Shown: positions 27,101 through 41,889 of the stretch, in pieces | Numbering within the stretch: the first letter of the stretch is position 1 | How the letters are laid out: every line of letters begins with the position of its first letter | Source of the DNA: Halisarca cf. caerulea | Lineage: Eukaryota; Porifera; Demospongiae; Chondrillida; Halisarcidae | Length of the DNA: 64,000 nucleotides | Assembly (NCBI GenBank): GCA_963170055.1 | Contig: CAUJGJ010000107.1 | Coordinates: 36,001-100,000, forward strand | Direction: 5' to 3' | Program-made: the position numbers and the translations under genes | Notes under the pieces: generated by a model | What the model was told of the DNA's origin: nothing | The model's input: the letters and a program-made list of their open reading frames with translations, nothing else | The model's database searches: none

Positions 27101-30100
27101 AGCACCACGCACATTCCCAGTGGACACACATGAAGTTCCTGAAGTGCTGTGGGCGTATTTGTGTAGTGTTGGATATGGTGGTGCTAATACCAATATTTGG
27201 CACTAGCACCACACACATTCCCAGAGGACACACATGAAGATTTTTAACTACTGTGGAAGTATTTGTGTAATGTTGGATGTGCTGGTGCTAATACCAATAT
27301 TTGGGACTAGCACCACGCACATTCCCAGTGGACACACATGACCTTTCTGAAGTGCTGTAGGCGTATTTGTGTAGTGTTGGATATGGTGGTGCTAATACCA
27401 ATATTTGGCACTAGCACCACGCACATTCCCAGTGGACACACATGAAGTTTCTGAAGTGCTGTGGGCGTATTTGTGTAGTGTTGGATATGCTGGTGCTAAT
27501 ACCAATATTTGGCACTAGCACCACGCACATTCCCAGTGGACACACATGAAGTTTCTGAAGTGCTGTGGGCATATTTTTGTAGTGTTGGATATGCTGGTGC
27601 TAATACCAATATTTGGCACTAGCACCACGCACATTCCCAGTGGACACACATGAAGTTCCTGAAGTGCTGTGGGCGTATTTGTGTAGTGTTGGATATGGTG
27701 GTGCTACTACCAATATTTGGCACTAGCACCACACACATTCCCAGAGGACACACATGAAGATTTTTAACTACTGTGGAAGTATTTGTGTAATGTTGGATGT
27801 GCTGGTGCTAATACCAATATTTGGCACTAGCACCACGCACATTCCCAGTGGACACACATGACCTTTCTGAAGTGCTGTAGGCGTATTTGTGTAGTGTTGG
27901 ATATGGTGGTGCTAATACCAATATTTGGCACTAGCACCACGCACATTCCCAGTGGACACACATGACCTTTCTGAAGTGCTGTGGGCGTATATGTGTAGTG
28001 TTGGATATGCTGGTGCTAATACAAATATTTGGTACTAGCACCACGCACATTCCCAGTGGACACACATGACCTTTCTGAAGTGCTGTGGTCGCATTTGTGT
28101 AGTGTTGGATATGCTGGTACTAATACCAATATTTGGCACTTGTACCACGCACATTCCCAGTGGACACACATGAAGTTTCTTAACTACTGTGGGCGTATTT
28201 TCTTAATGTTGGATATGCTGGTGCTAATACCAATATTTGGCACTAGCACCACGCACATTCCCAGTGGACACACATGACTTTTCTGAAGTGCTGTAGGCGT
28301 ATTTGTGTAGTGTTGGATATGGTGGTGCTAATACCAATATTTGGCACAAGCACCACGCACATTCCCAGTGGACACACATGACCTTTCTGAAGTACTGTGG
28401 GCGTATTTGTGTAATGTTGGATATGCTGGTGCTAATACCAATATTTGGCACTAGCACCACGCACATTCCCAGTGGACACACATGACCTTTCTGAAGTGCT
28501 GTGGGCGTATTTGTGTAGTGTTGGATATGCTGGTGCTAATACCAATATTTGGCACTAGCACCACGCACATTCCCAGTAGACACACATTAAGTTTCAGAAG
28601 TGCTGTGGGCGTATTTGTGTAGTGTTGGATATGCTGGTGCTAATACCAATATTTGGCACTAGCACCACACACATTCGCAGTGGACACACATGAAGTTTCT
28701 GAAGTTCTGTGGGCGTATTTGTGTAGTGTTGGATATGCTGGTGCTAATACCAATATTTGGCACTAGCACCACGCACATTCCCAGTAGACACACATTAAGT
28801 TTCTGAAGTGCTGTGGGCGTATTTGTGTAGTGTTGGATATGCTGGTGCTAATACCAATATTTGGCACTAGCACCACACACATTCGCAGTGGACACACATG
28901 AAGTTTCTGAAGTTCTGTGGGCGTATTTGTGTAGTGTTGGATATGCTGGTGCTAATACCAATATTTGGCACTAGCACCACGCACATTCCCAGTGGACACA
29001 CATGAAGTTTCTGAAGTGCTGTGGGCGTATATGTGTAGTGTTGGATATGGTGGTGCTAATACCAATATTTGGCACTAGCACCACGCACATTCCCAGTGGA
29101 CACACATGAAGTTTCTGAAGTGCTTTGGGCATATTTTTGTAGTGTTGGATATGCTGGTGCTAATACCAATATTTGGCACTAGCACCACGCACATTCCCAG
29201 TGGACACACATGAAGTTCCTGAAGTGCTGTGGGCGTATTTGTGTAGTGTTGGATATGGTGGTGCTATTACCAATATTTGGCACTAGCACCACACACATTC
29301 CCAGAGGACACACATGAAGATTTTTAACTACTGTGGAAGTATTTGTGTAATGTTGGATGTGCTGGTGCTAATACCAATATTTGGCACTAGCACCACGCAC
29401 ATTCCCAGTGGACACACATGACCTTTCTGAAGTGCTGTAGGCGTATTTGTGTAGTGTTGGATATGGTGGTGCTAATACCAATATTTGGCACTAGCACCAC
29501 GCACATTCCCAGTGGACACACATGAAGTTTCTGAAGTGCTGTGGGCGTATTTGTGTAGTGTTGGATATGCTGGTGCTAATACCAATATTTGGCACTAGCA
29601 CCACGCACATTCCCAGTGGACACACATGAAGTTTCTGAAGTGCTGTGGGCATATTTTTGTAGTGTTGGATATGCTGGTGCTAATACCAATATTTGGCACT
29701 AGCACCACGCACATTCCCAGTGGACACACATGAAGTTCCTGAAGTGCTGTGGGCGTATTTGTGTAGTGTTGGATATGGTGGTGCTACTACCAATATTTGG
29801 CATTAGCACCACACACATTCCCAGAGGACACACATGAAGATTTTTAACTACTGTGGAAGTATTTGTGTAATGTTGGATGTGCTGGTGCTAATACCAATAT
29901 TTGGCACTAGCACCACGCACATTCCCAGTGGACACACATGACCTTTCTGAAGTGCTGTAGGCGTATTTGTGTAGTGTTGGATATGGTGGTGCTAATACCA
30001 ATATTTTGCACTAGCACCACGCACATTCCCAGTGGACACACATGACCTTTCTGAAGTGCTGTGGGCGTATATGTGTAGTGTTGGATATGCTGGTGCTAAT

Positions 30101-32309
30101 ACAAATATTTGGTACTAGCACCACGCACATTCCCAGTGGACACACATGACCTTTCTGAAGTGCTGTGGTCGCATTTGTGTAGTGTTGGATATGCTGGTAC
30201 TAATACCAATATTTGGCACTTGTACCACGCACATTCCCAGTGGACACACATGAAGTTTCTTAACTACTGTGATCGTATTTTCTTAATGTTGGATATGCTG
30301 GTGCTAATACCAATATTTGGCACTAGCACCACGCACATTCCCAGTGGACACACATGACTTTTCTGAAGTGCTGTAGGCGTATTTGTGTAGTGTTGGATAT
30401 GGTGGTGCTAATACCAATATTTGGCACAAGCACCACGCACATTCCCAGTGGACACACATGACCTTTCTGAAGTACTGTGGGCGTATTTGTGTAATGTTGG
30501 ATATGCTGGTGCTAATACCAATATTTGGCACTGGCACCACGCGCATTCCCAGTGGACACACATGACCTTTCTGAAGTACTGTGGGCGCAATTGTGTAGTG
30601 TTGGATGTGGTGGTGCTAATACCAATATTTGGCACTAGCACCACGCACATTCCCAGTGGACACACATGAAGTTTCTGAAGTGCTGTGGGCGTATTTGTGT
30701 AGTGTTGGATATGCTGGTGCTAATACCAATATTTGGCACTAGCACCACGCACTTTCCCAGTGGACACACATGAAGTTTCTTATATGCTGTGGGCGTATTT
30801 GTGTAGTGTTGGATATGGTGGTGCTAATACCAATATTTGGCACTAGCACCACGCACATTCCCAGTGGACACACATGACCTTTCTGAAGTGCTGTGGGCGT
30901 ATATGTGTAGTGTTGGATATGCTGGTGCTAATACAAATATTTGGTACTAGCACCACGCACATTCCCAGTGGACACACATGACCTTTCTGAAGTGCTGTGG
31001 TCGCATTTGTGTAGTGTTGGATATGCTGGTACTAATACCAATATTTGGCACTTGTACCACGCACATTCCCAGTGGACACACATGAAGTTTCTTAACTACT
31101 GTGGGCGTATTTTCTTAATGTTGGATATGCTGGTGCTAATACCAATATTTGGCACTAGCACCACGCACATTCCCAGTGGACACACATGACTTTTCTGAAG
31201 TGCTGTAGGCGTATTTGTGTAGTGTTGGATATGGTGGTGCTAATACCAATATTTGGCACTAGCACCACGCACATTCCCAGTGGACACACATGACCTTTCT
31301 GAAGTACTGTGGGCGTATTTGTGTAATGTTGGATATGCTGGTGCTAATACCAATATTTGGCACTGGCACCACGCGCATTCCCAGTGGACACACATGACCT
31401 TTCTGAAGTACTGTGGGCGCATTTGTGTAGTGTTGGATGTGGTGGTGCTAATACCAATATTTGGCACTAGCACCACGCACATTCCCAGTGGACACACATG
31501 AAGTTTCTGAAGTGCTGTGGGCGTATTTGTGTAGTGTTGGATATGCTGGTGCTAATACCAATATTTGGCACTAGCACCACGCACTTTCCCAGTGGACACA
31601 CATGAAGTTTCTTATATGCTGTGGGCGTATTTGTGTAGTGTTGGATATGGTGGTGCTAATACCAATATTTGGCACTAGCACCACGCACATTCTCAGGGGA
31701 CACACATGAAGTTTCTGAAGATCTGTGGGCGTATCTGTGTAGTGTTGGATATGCTGGTGCTAATACCAATATTTGGCACTAGCACCACGCACATTCCCAG
31801 TGGACAAACATGAAGTTTCTGAAGTGCTGTGGGCGTATTTGTGTAATGTTGGATATGCTGGTGCTAATACCAATATTTGGCACTAGCACCACGCACATTC
31901 CCAGTGGACACACATGAAGTTTCTGAAGTGCTGTGGGCGTATTTGTGTAGTGTTGGATATGCTGGTGCTAATACCAATATTTGGCACTAGCACCACACAC
32001 ATTCGCAGTGGACACACATGAAGTTTCTGAAGTTCTGTGGGCGTATTTGTGTAGTGTTGGATATGCTGGTGCTAATACCAATATTTGGCACTAGCACCAC
32101 GCACATTCCCAGTGGACACACATGAAGTTTCTGAAGTGCTGTTGGCGTATTTGTGTAGTGTTGGATATGGTGGTGCTAATACCAATATTTGGCACTAGCA
32201 CCACGCACATTCCCAGTGAACACACATGAAGTTTCTGAAGTGCTGTGGGCATATTTTTGTAGTGTTGGATATGCTGGTGCTAATACCAATATTTGGCACT
32301 AGCACCACG

Positions 32310-34760
32310 CACATTCCCAGAGGACACACATGAAGATTTTTAACTACTGTGGAAGTATTTGTGTAATGTTGGATATGCTGGTGCTAATACCAATATTTGG
32401 CACTAGCACCACGCACATTCCCAGTGGACACACATGACTTTTCTGAAGTGCTGTAGGCGTATTTGTGTAGTGTTGGATATGGTGGTGCTAATACCAATAT
32501 TTGGCACTAGCACCACGCACATTCCCAGTGGACACACATGACCTTTCTGAAGTGCTGTGGGCGTATATGTGTAGTGTTGGATATGCTGGTGCTAATACAA
32601 ATATTTGGTACTAGCACCACGCACATTCCCAGAAGACACACATTAAGTTTCTGAAGATCTGTGGGCGTATTTGTGTAGTGTTGGATATGCTGGTGCTAAT
32701 ACCAATATTTGGCACTAGCACCACACACATTCCCAGTGGACACACATGAAGATTCTTAACAACTGTGGGCGTATTTGTGTAATGTTGGATATGCTGGTGC
32801 TAATACCAATATTTGGCACTGGCACCAAGCGCATTCCCAGTGGAAACACATGACCTTTCTGAAGTACTGTGGGCGTATTTGTGTAGTGTTGGATGTGGTG
32901 GTGCTAATACCAATATTTGTCACTAGCACCACGCACATTCCCAGTGGACACACATGAAGTTTCTGAAGTGCTGTGGGCGTATTTGTGTAGTGTTGGATAT
33001 GGTGGTGCTAATACCAATATTTGGCACTAGCACCACGCACTTTCCCAGTGGACACACATGAAGTTTCTTATATGCTGTGGGCGTATTTGTGTAGTGTTGG
33101 ATATGGTGGTGCTAATACCAATATTTGGCACTAGCACCACGCACATTCTCAGGGGACACACATGAAGTTTCTGAAGATCTGTGGGCGTATCTGTGTAGTG
33201 TTGGATATGCTGGTGCTAATACCAATATTTGGCACTAGCACCACGCACATTCCCAGTGGACAAACATGAAGTTTCTGAAGTGCTGTGGGCGTATTTGTGT
33301 AGTGTTGGATATGCTGGTGCTAATACCAATATTTGGCACTAGCACCACGCACATTCCGATTGGACACACATGAAGATTTTTAACTACTGTGGGCGTATTT
33401 GTGTAATGTTGGATATGCTGTTGCTAATACCAATATTTGGCACTAGCACCACGCACATTCCCAGTGGACACACATGAAGTTTCTGAAGTGCTGTGGGCGT
33501 ATTTGTGTAGTGTTGGATATGGTGGTGCTAATACCAATATTTGGCACTAGCACCACACACATTCCCAGAGGACACACATGAAGATTTTTAACTACTGTGG
33601 AAGTATTTGTGTAATGTTGGATATGCTGGTGCTAATACCAATATTTGGCACTAGCACCACGCACATTCCCAGTGGACACACATGACTTTTCTGAAGTGCT
33701 GTAGGCGTATTTGTGTAGTGTTGGATATGGTGGTGCTAATACCAATATTTGGCACTAGCACCACGCACATTCCCAGTGGACACACATGACCTTTCTGAAG
33801 TGCTGTGGGCGTATATGTGTAGTGTTGGATATGCTGGTGCTAATACAAATATTTGGTACTAGCACCACGCACATTCCCAGAAGACACACATTAAGTTTCT
33901 GAAGATCTGTGGGCGTATTTGTGTAGTGTTGGATATGCTGGTGCTAATACCAATATTTGGCACTAGCACCACACACATTCCCAGTGGACACACATGAAGA
34001 TTCTTAACAACTGTGGGCGTATTTGTGTAATGTTGGATATGCTGGTGCTAATACCAATATTTGGCACTGGCACCAAGCGCATTCCCAGTGGAAACACATG
34101 ACCTTTCTGAAGTACTGTGGGCGTATTTGTGTAGTGTTGGATGTGGTGGTGCTAATACCAATATTTGTCACTAGCACCACGCACATTCCCAGTGGACACA
34201 CATGAAGTTTCTGAAGTGCTGTGGGCGTATTTGTGTAGTGTTGGATATGGTGGTGCTAATACCAATATTTGGCACTAGCACCACGCACTTTCCCAGTGGA
34301 CACACATGAAGTTTCTTATATGCTGTGGGCGTATTTGTGTAGTGTTGGATATGGTGGTGCTAATACCAATATTTGGCACTAGCACCACGCACATTCTCAG
34401 GGGACACACATGAAGTTTCTGAAGATCTGTGGGCGTATCTGTGTAGTGTTGGATATGCTGGTGCTAATACCAATATTTGGCACTAGCACCACGCACATTC
34501 CCAGTGGACAAACATGAAGTTTCTGAAGTGCTGTGGGCGTATTTGTGTAGTGTTGGATATGCTGGTGCTAATACCAATATTTGGCACTAGCACCACGCAC
34601 ATTCCGATTGGACACACATGAAGATTTTTAACTACTGTGGGCGTATTTGTGTAATGTTGGATATGCTGTTGCTAATACCAATATTTGGCACTAGCACCAC
34701 GCACATTCGCAGTGGACACACATGAAGTTTCTGAAGTGCTGTGGGCGTATTTGTGTAGTG
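32310..34760. repeat. Tandem 12-monomer (1248-bp) higher-order repeat
   Basis: The block beginning with CCCAGAGGACACACATGAAG is repeated at a distance of 1248 bp, exactly 12 monomers. Paired markers include GATTCTTAACAACTGTGG (about 32752 and 34000) and the AAGCGCATTCCC variant (about 32826 and 34074). The copies part company near 34700, where CCCAGTGG in one becomes CGCAGTGG in the other. Confidence 0.85.
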
Positions 34761-37700
34761 TTGGATATGCTGGTGCTAATACCAATATTTGGCACTAGCA
34801 CCACACACATTCGCAGTGGACACACATGAAGTTTCTGAAGTTCTGTGGGCGTATTTGTGTAGTGTTGGATATGCTGGTGCTAAAACCAATATTTGGCACT
34901 AGCACCACGCACATTCCCAGTGGACACACATGAAGTTTCTGAAGTGCTGTTGGCGTATTTGTGTAGTGTTGGATATGGTGGTGCTAATACCAATATTTGG
35001 CACTAGCACCACGCACATTCCCAGTGAACACACATGAAGTTTCTGAAGATCTGTGGGCATATTTTTGTAGTGTTGGATATGCTGGTGCTAATACCAATAT
35101 TTGGCACTAGCACCACGCACATTCCCAGTGGACACACATGAAGTTTCTGAAGTGCTGTGGGCGTATTTGTGTAGTGTTGGATATGGTGGTGCTAATACCA
35201 ATATTTGGCACTAGCACCACACACATTCCCAGAGGACACACATGAAGATTTTTAACTACTGTTGAAGTATTTGTGTAATGTTGGATATGCTGGTGCTAAT
35301 ACCAATATTTGGCACTAGCACCACGCACATTCCCAGTAGGACACACATGACTTTTCTGAAGTGCTGTAGGCGTATTTGTGTAGTGTTGGATATGGTGGTG
35401 CTAATACCAATATTTGGCACTAGCACCACGCACATTCCCAGTGGACACACATGACCTTTCTGAAGTGCTGTGGGCGTATATGTGTAGTGTTGGATATGCT
35501 GGTGCTAATACAAATATTTGGTACTAGCACCACGCACATTCCCAGTAGACACACATTAAGTTTCTGAAGATCTGTGGGCGTATTTGTGTAGTGTTGGATA
35601 TGCTGGTGCTAATACCAATATTTGGCACTAGCACCACACACATTCCCAGTGGACACACATGAAGATTCTTAACAACTGTGGGCGTATTTGTGTAATGTTG
35701 GATATGCTGGTGCTAATACGAATATTTGGCACTGGCACCAAGCGCATTCCCAGTGGAAACACATGACCTTTCTGAAGTACTGTGGGCGTATTTGTGTAGT
35801 GTTGGATGTGGTGGTGCTAATACCAATATTTGTCACTAGCACCACGCACATTCCCAGTGGACACACATGAAGTTTCTGAAGTTCTGTGGGCGTATTTGTG
35901 TAGTGTTGGATATGGTGGTGCTAATACCAATATTTGGCACTAGCACAACGCACTTTCCCAGTGGACACACATGAAGTTTCTAATATGCTGTGGGCGTATT
36001 TGTGTAGTGTTGGATATGGTGGTGCTAATACCAATATTTGGCACTAGCACCACGCACATTGTCAGGGGACACACATGAAGTTTCTGAAGTGCTGTGGGCG
36101 TATCTGTGTAGTGTTATATATGCTGGTGCTAATACCAATATTTGGCACTAGCACCACGCACATTCCCAGTGGACACACATGAAGTTTCTGAAGATCTGTG
36201 GGCGTATCTGTGTAGTGTTGGATATGCTGGTGCTAATACCAATATTTGGCACTAGCACCATGCACATTCCCAGTAGACAAACATGAAGTTTCTGAAGTGC
36301 TGTGGGCGTATTTGTGTAGTGTTGGATATGGTGGTGCTAATACCAATATTTGGCACTAGCACCACACACATTCCCAGAGGACACACATGAAGATTTTTAA
36401 CTACTGTGGAAGTATTTGTGTAATGTTGGATATGCTGGTGCTAATACCAATATTTGGCACTAGCACCACGCACATTCCCAGTGGACACACATGACTTTTC
36501 TGAAGTGCTGTAGGCGTATTTGTGTAGTGTTGGATATGGTGGTGCTAATACCAATATTTGGCACTAGCACCACGCACATTCCCAGTGGACACACATGACC
36601 TTTCTGAAGTACTGTGGGCGTATTTGTGTAATGTTGGATATGCTGGTGCTAATACCAATATTTGGCACTGGCACCACGCGCATTCCCAGTGGACACACAT
36701 GACCTTTCTGAAGTACTGTGGGCGCATTTGTGTAGTGTTGGATGTGGTGGTGCTAATACCAATATTTGGCACTAGCACCACGCACATTCCCAGTGGACAC
36801 ACATGAAGTTTCTGAAGTGCTGTGGGCGTATTTGTGTAGTGTTGGATATGCTGGTGCTAATACCAATATTTGGCACTAGCACCACGCACTTTCCCAGTGG
36901 ACACACATGAAGTTTCTTATATGCTGTGGGCGTATTTGTGTAGTGTTGGATATGGTGGTGCTAATACCAATATTTGGCACTAGCACCACGCACATTCTCA
37001 GGGGACACACATGAAGTTTCTGAAGATCTGTGGGCGTATCTGTGTAGTGTTGGATATGCTGGTGCTAATACCAATATTTGGCACTAGCACCACGCACATT
37101 CCCAGTGGACAAACATGAAGTTTCTGAAGTGCTGTGGGCGTATTTGTGTAGTGTTGGATATGCTGGTGCTAATACCAATATTTGGCACTAGCACCACGCA
37201 CATTCCGATTGGACACACATGAAGATTTTTAACTACTGTGGGCGTATTTGTGTAATGTTGGATATGCTGTTGCTAATACCAATATTTGGCACTAGCACCA
37301 CGCACATTCCCAGTGGACACACATGAAGTTTCTGAAGTGCTGTGGGCGTATTTGTGTAGTGTTGGATATGCTGGTGCTAATACCAATATTTGGCACTAGC
37401 ACCACGCACATTCCCAGTGGACACACATGAAGTTTCTGAAGTGCTGTTGGCGTATTTGTGTAGTGTTGGATATGGTGGTGCTAATACCAATATTTGGCAC
37501 TAGCACCACGCACATTCCCAGTGAAAACACATGAAGTTTCTGAAGTTCTGTGGGCATATTTTTGTAGTGTTGGATATGCTGGTGCTAATACCAATATTTG
37601 GCACTAGCACCACGCACATTCCCAGTGGACACACATGAAGTTTCTGAAGTGCTGAGGGCGTATTTGTGTAGTGTTGGATATGGTGGTGCTAATACCAATA

Positions 37701-38899
37701 TTTGGCACTAGCACCACACACATTCCCAGAGGACACACATGAAGATTTTTAACTACTGTGGAAGTATTTGTGTAGTGTTGGATATGGTGGTGCTAATACC
37801 AATATTTGGCACTAGCACCACGCACATTCCCAGTGGACACACATAACCTTTCTGAAGTGCTGTGGGCGTATTTGTGTAGTGTTGGATATGCTGGTGCTAA
37901 TACCAATATTTGGCACTAGCACCACGCACATTCCCAGTAGACACACATTAAGTTTCTGAAGTGCTGTGGGCGTATTTGTGTAGTGTTGGATATGCTGGTG
38001 CTAATACCAATATTTGGCACTAGCACCACACACATTCGCAGTGGACACACATGAAGTTTCTGAAGTTCTGTGGGCGTATTTGTGTAGTGTTGGATATGCT
38101 GGTGCTAATACCAATATTTGGCACTAGCACCACGCACATTCCCAGTGGACACACATTAAGTTTCTGAAGTGCTGTGGGCGTATTTGTGTAGTGTTGGATA
38201 TGCTGGTGCTAATACCAATATTTGGCACTAGCACCACACACATTCGCAGTGGACACACATGAAGTTTCTGAAGTTCTGTGGGCGTATTTGTGTAGTGTTG
38301 GATATGCTGGTGCTAATACCAATATTTGGCACTAGCACCACGCACATTCCCAGTGGACACACATGAAGTTTCTGAAGTGCTGTGGGCGTATTTGTGTAGT
38401 GTTGGATATGGTGGTGCTAATACCAATATTTGGCACTAGCACCACGCACATTCCCAGTGGACACACATGAAGTTTCTGAAGTGCTGTGGGCATATTTTTG
38501 TAGTGTTGGATATGCTGGTGCTAATACCAATATTTGGCACTAGCACCACGCACATTCCCAGTGGACACACATGAAGTTCCTGAAGTGCTGTGGGCGTATT
38601 TGTGTAGTGTTGGATATGGTGGTGCTAATACCAATATTTGGTACTAGCACCACACACATTCCCAGAGGACACACATGAAGATTTTTAACTACTGTGGAAG
38701 TATTTGTGTAATGTTGGATGTGCTGGTGCTAATACCAATATTTGGCACTAGCACCACGCACATTCCCAGTGGACACACATGACCTTTCTGAAGTGCTGTA
38801 GGCGTATTTGTGTAGTGTTGGATATGGTGGTGCTAATACCAATATTTGGCACTAGCACCACGCACATTCCCAGTGGACACACATGACCTTTCTGAAGTG

Positions 38900-41250
38900 C
38901 TGTGGGCGTATATGTGTAGTGTTGGATATGCTGGTGCTAATACAAATATTTGGTACTAGCACCACGCACATTCCCAGTGGACACACATGACCTTTCTGAA
39001 GTGCTGTGGTCGCATTTGTGTAGTGTTGGATATGCTGGTACTAATACCAATATTTGGCACTTGTACCACGCACATTCCCAGTTTACACACATGAAGTTTC
39101 TTAACTACTGTGGGCGTATTTTCTTAATGTTGGATATGCTGGTGCTAATACCAATATTTGGCACTAGCACCACGCACATTCCCAGTGGACACACATGACT
39201 TTTCTGAAGTGCTGTAGGCGTATTTGTGTAGTGTTGGATATGGTGGTGCTAATACCAATATTTGGCACTAGCACCACGCACATTCCCAGTGGACACACAT
39301 GACCTTTCTGAAGTACTGTGGGCGTATTTGTGTAATGTTGGATATGCTGGTGCTAATACCAATATTTGGCACTGGCACCACGCGCATTCCCAGTGGACAC
39401 ACATGACCTTTCTGAAGTACTGTGGGCGCATTTGTGTAGTGTTGGATGTGGTGGTGCTAATACCAATATTTGGCACTAGCACCACGCACATTCCCAGTGG
39501 ACACACATGAAGTTTCTGAAGTGCTGTGGGCGTATTTGTGTAGTGTTGGATATGCTGGTGCTAATACCAATATTTGGCACTAGCACCACGCACTTTCCCA
39601 GTGGACACACATGAAGTTTCTTATATGCTGTGGGCGTATTTGTGTAGTGTTGGATATGGTGGTGCTAATACCAATATTTGGCACTAGCACCACGCACATT
39701 CCCAGTGGACACACATGACCTTTCTGAAGTGCTGTGGGCGTATATGTGTAGTGTTGGATATGCTGGTGCTAATACAAATATTTGGTACTAGCACCACGCA
39801 CATTCCCAGTGGACACACATGACCTTTCTGAAGTGCTGTGGTCGCATTTGTGTAGTGTTGGATATGCTGGTACTAATACCAATATTTGGCACTTGTACCA
39901 CGCACATTCCCAGTGGACACACATGAAGTTTCTCAACTACTGTGGGCGTATTTTCTTAATGTTGGATATGCTGGTGCTAATACCAATATTTGGCACTAGC
40001 ACCACGCACATTCCCAGTGGACACACATGACTTTTCTGAAGTGCTGTAGGCGTATTTGTGTAGTGTTGGATATGGTGGTGCTAATACCAATATTTGGCAC
40101 TAGCACCACGCACATTCCCAGTGGACACACATGACCTTTCTGAAGTACTGTGGGCGTATTTGTGTAATGTTGGATATGCTGGTGCTAATACCAATATTTG
40201 GCACTGGCACCACGCGCATTCCCAGTGGACACACATGACCTTTCTGAAGTACTGTGGGCGCATTTGTGTAGTGTTGGATGTGGTGGTGCTAATACCAATA
40301 TTTGGCACTAGCACCACGCACATTCCCAGTGGACACACATGAAGTTTCTGAAGTGCTGTGGGCGTATTTGTGTAGTGTTGGATATGCTGGTGCTAATACC
40401 AATATTTGGCACTAGCACCACGCACTTTCCCAGTGGACACACATGAAGTTTCTTATATGCTGTGGGCGTATTTGTGTAGTGTTGGATATGGTGGTGCTAA
40501 TACCAATATTTGGCACTAGCACCACGCACATTCCCAGTGGACACACATGACCTTTCTGAAGTGCTGTGGGCGTATATGTGTAGTGTTGGATATGCTGGTG
40601 CTAATACAAATATTTGGTACTAGCACCACGCACATTCCCAGTGGACACACATGACCTTTCTGAAGTGCTGTGGTCGCATTTGTGTAGTGTTGGATATGCT
40701 GGTACTAATACCAATATTTGGCACTTGTACCACGCACATTCCCAGTGGACACACATGAAGTTTCTTAACTACTGTGGGCGTATTTTCTTAATGTTGGATA
40801 TGCTGGTGCTAATACCAATATTTGGCACTAGCACCACGCACATTCCCAGTGGACACACATGACTTTTCTGAAGTGCTGTAGGCGTATTTGTGTAGTGTTG
40901 GATATGGTGGTGCTAATACCAATATTTGGCACTGGCACCACGCGCATTCCCAGTGGACACACATGACCTTTCTGAAGTACTGTGGGCGCATTTGTGTAGT
41001 GTTGGATGTGGTGGTGCTAATACCAATATTTGGCACTAGCACCACGCACATTCCCAGTGGACACACATGAAGTTTCTGAAGTGCTGTGGGCGTATTTGTG
41101 TAGTGTTGGATATGCTGGTGCTAATACCAATATTTGGCACTAGCACCACGCACTTTCCCAGTGGACACACATGAAGTTTCTTATATGCTGTGGGCGTATT
41201 TGTGTAGTGTTGGATATGGTGGTGCTAATACCAATATTTGGCACTAGCAC
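38900..41250. repeat. Tandem 8-monomer (832-bp) repeat with a 7-monomer derivative
   Basis: The TTTGGTACTAG variant followed by GTGGTCGCATTTG recurs at about 38950, 39782 and 40614, with 832-bp spacing (8 x 104). The first two units are full. The third lacks exactly one monomer: the monomer with GTAGGCGTATTTG (near 40880) joins directly to the one with GGCACTGGCACCACGCGC (near 40930). The exchange point falls inside the dyad-bearing TATTTGGCACT segment. A related pair lies at 30109 and 30941. Confidence 0.88.
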
Positions 41251-41889
41251 CACGCACATTCTCAGGGGACACACATGAAGTTTCTGAAGATCTGTGGGCG
41301 TATCTGTGTAGTGTTGGATATGCTGGTGCTAATACCAATATTTGGCACTAGCACCACGCACATTCCCAGTGGACAAACATGAAGTTTTTGAAGTGCTGTG
41401 GGCGTATTTGTGTAATGTTGGATATGCTGGTGCTAATACCAATATTTGGCACTAGCACCACGCACATTCCCAGTGGACACACATGAAGTTTCTGAAGTGC
41501 TGTGGGCGTATTTGTGTAGTGTTGGATATGCTGGTGCTAATACCAATATTTGGCACTAGCACCACACACATTCGCAGTGGACACACATGAAGTTTCTGAA
41601 GTTCTGTGGGCGTATTTGTGTAGTGTTGGATATGCTGGTGCTAATACCAATATTTGGCACTAGCACCACGCACATTCCCAGTGGACACACATGAAGTTTC
41701 TGAAGTGCTGTTGGCGTATTTGTGTAGTGTTGGATATGGTGGTGCTAATACCAATATTTGGCACTAGCACCACGCACATTCCCAGTGGACACACATGAAG
41801 TTTCTGAAGTGCTGTGGGCGTATTTGTGTAGTGTTGGATATGGTGGTGCTAATACCAATATTTGGCACTAGCACCATGCACATTCCCAG

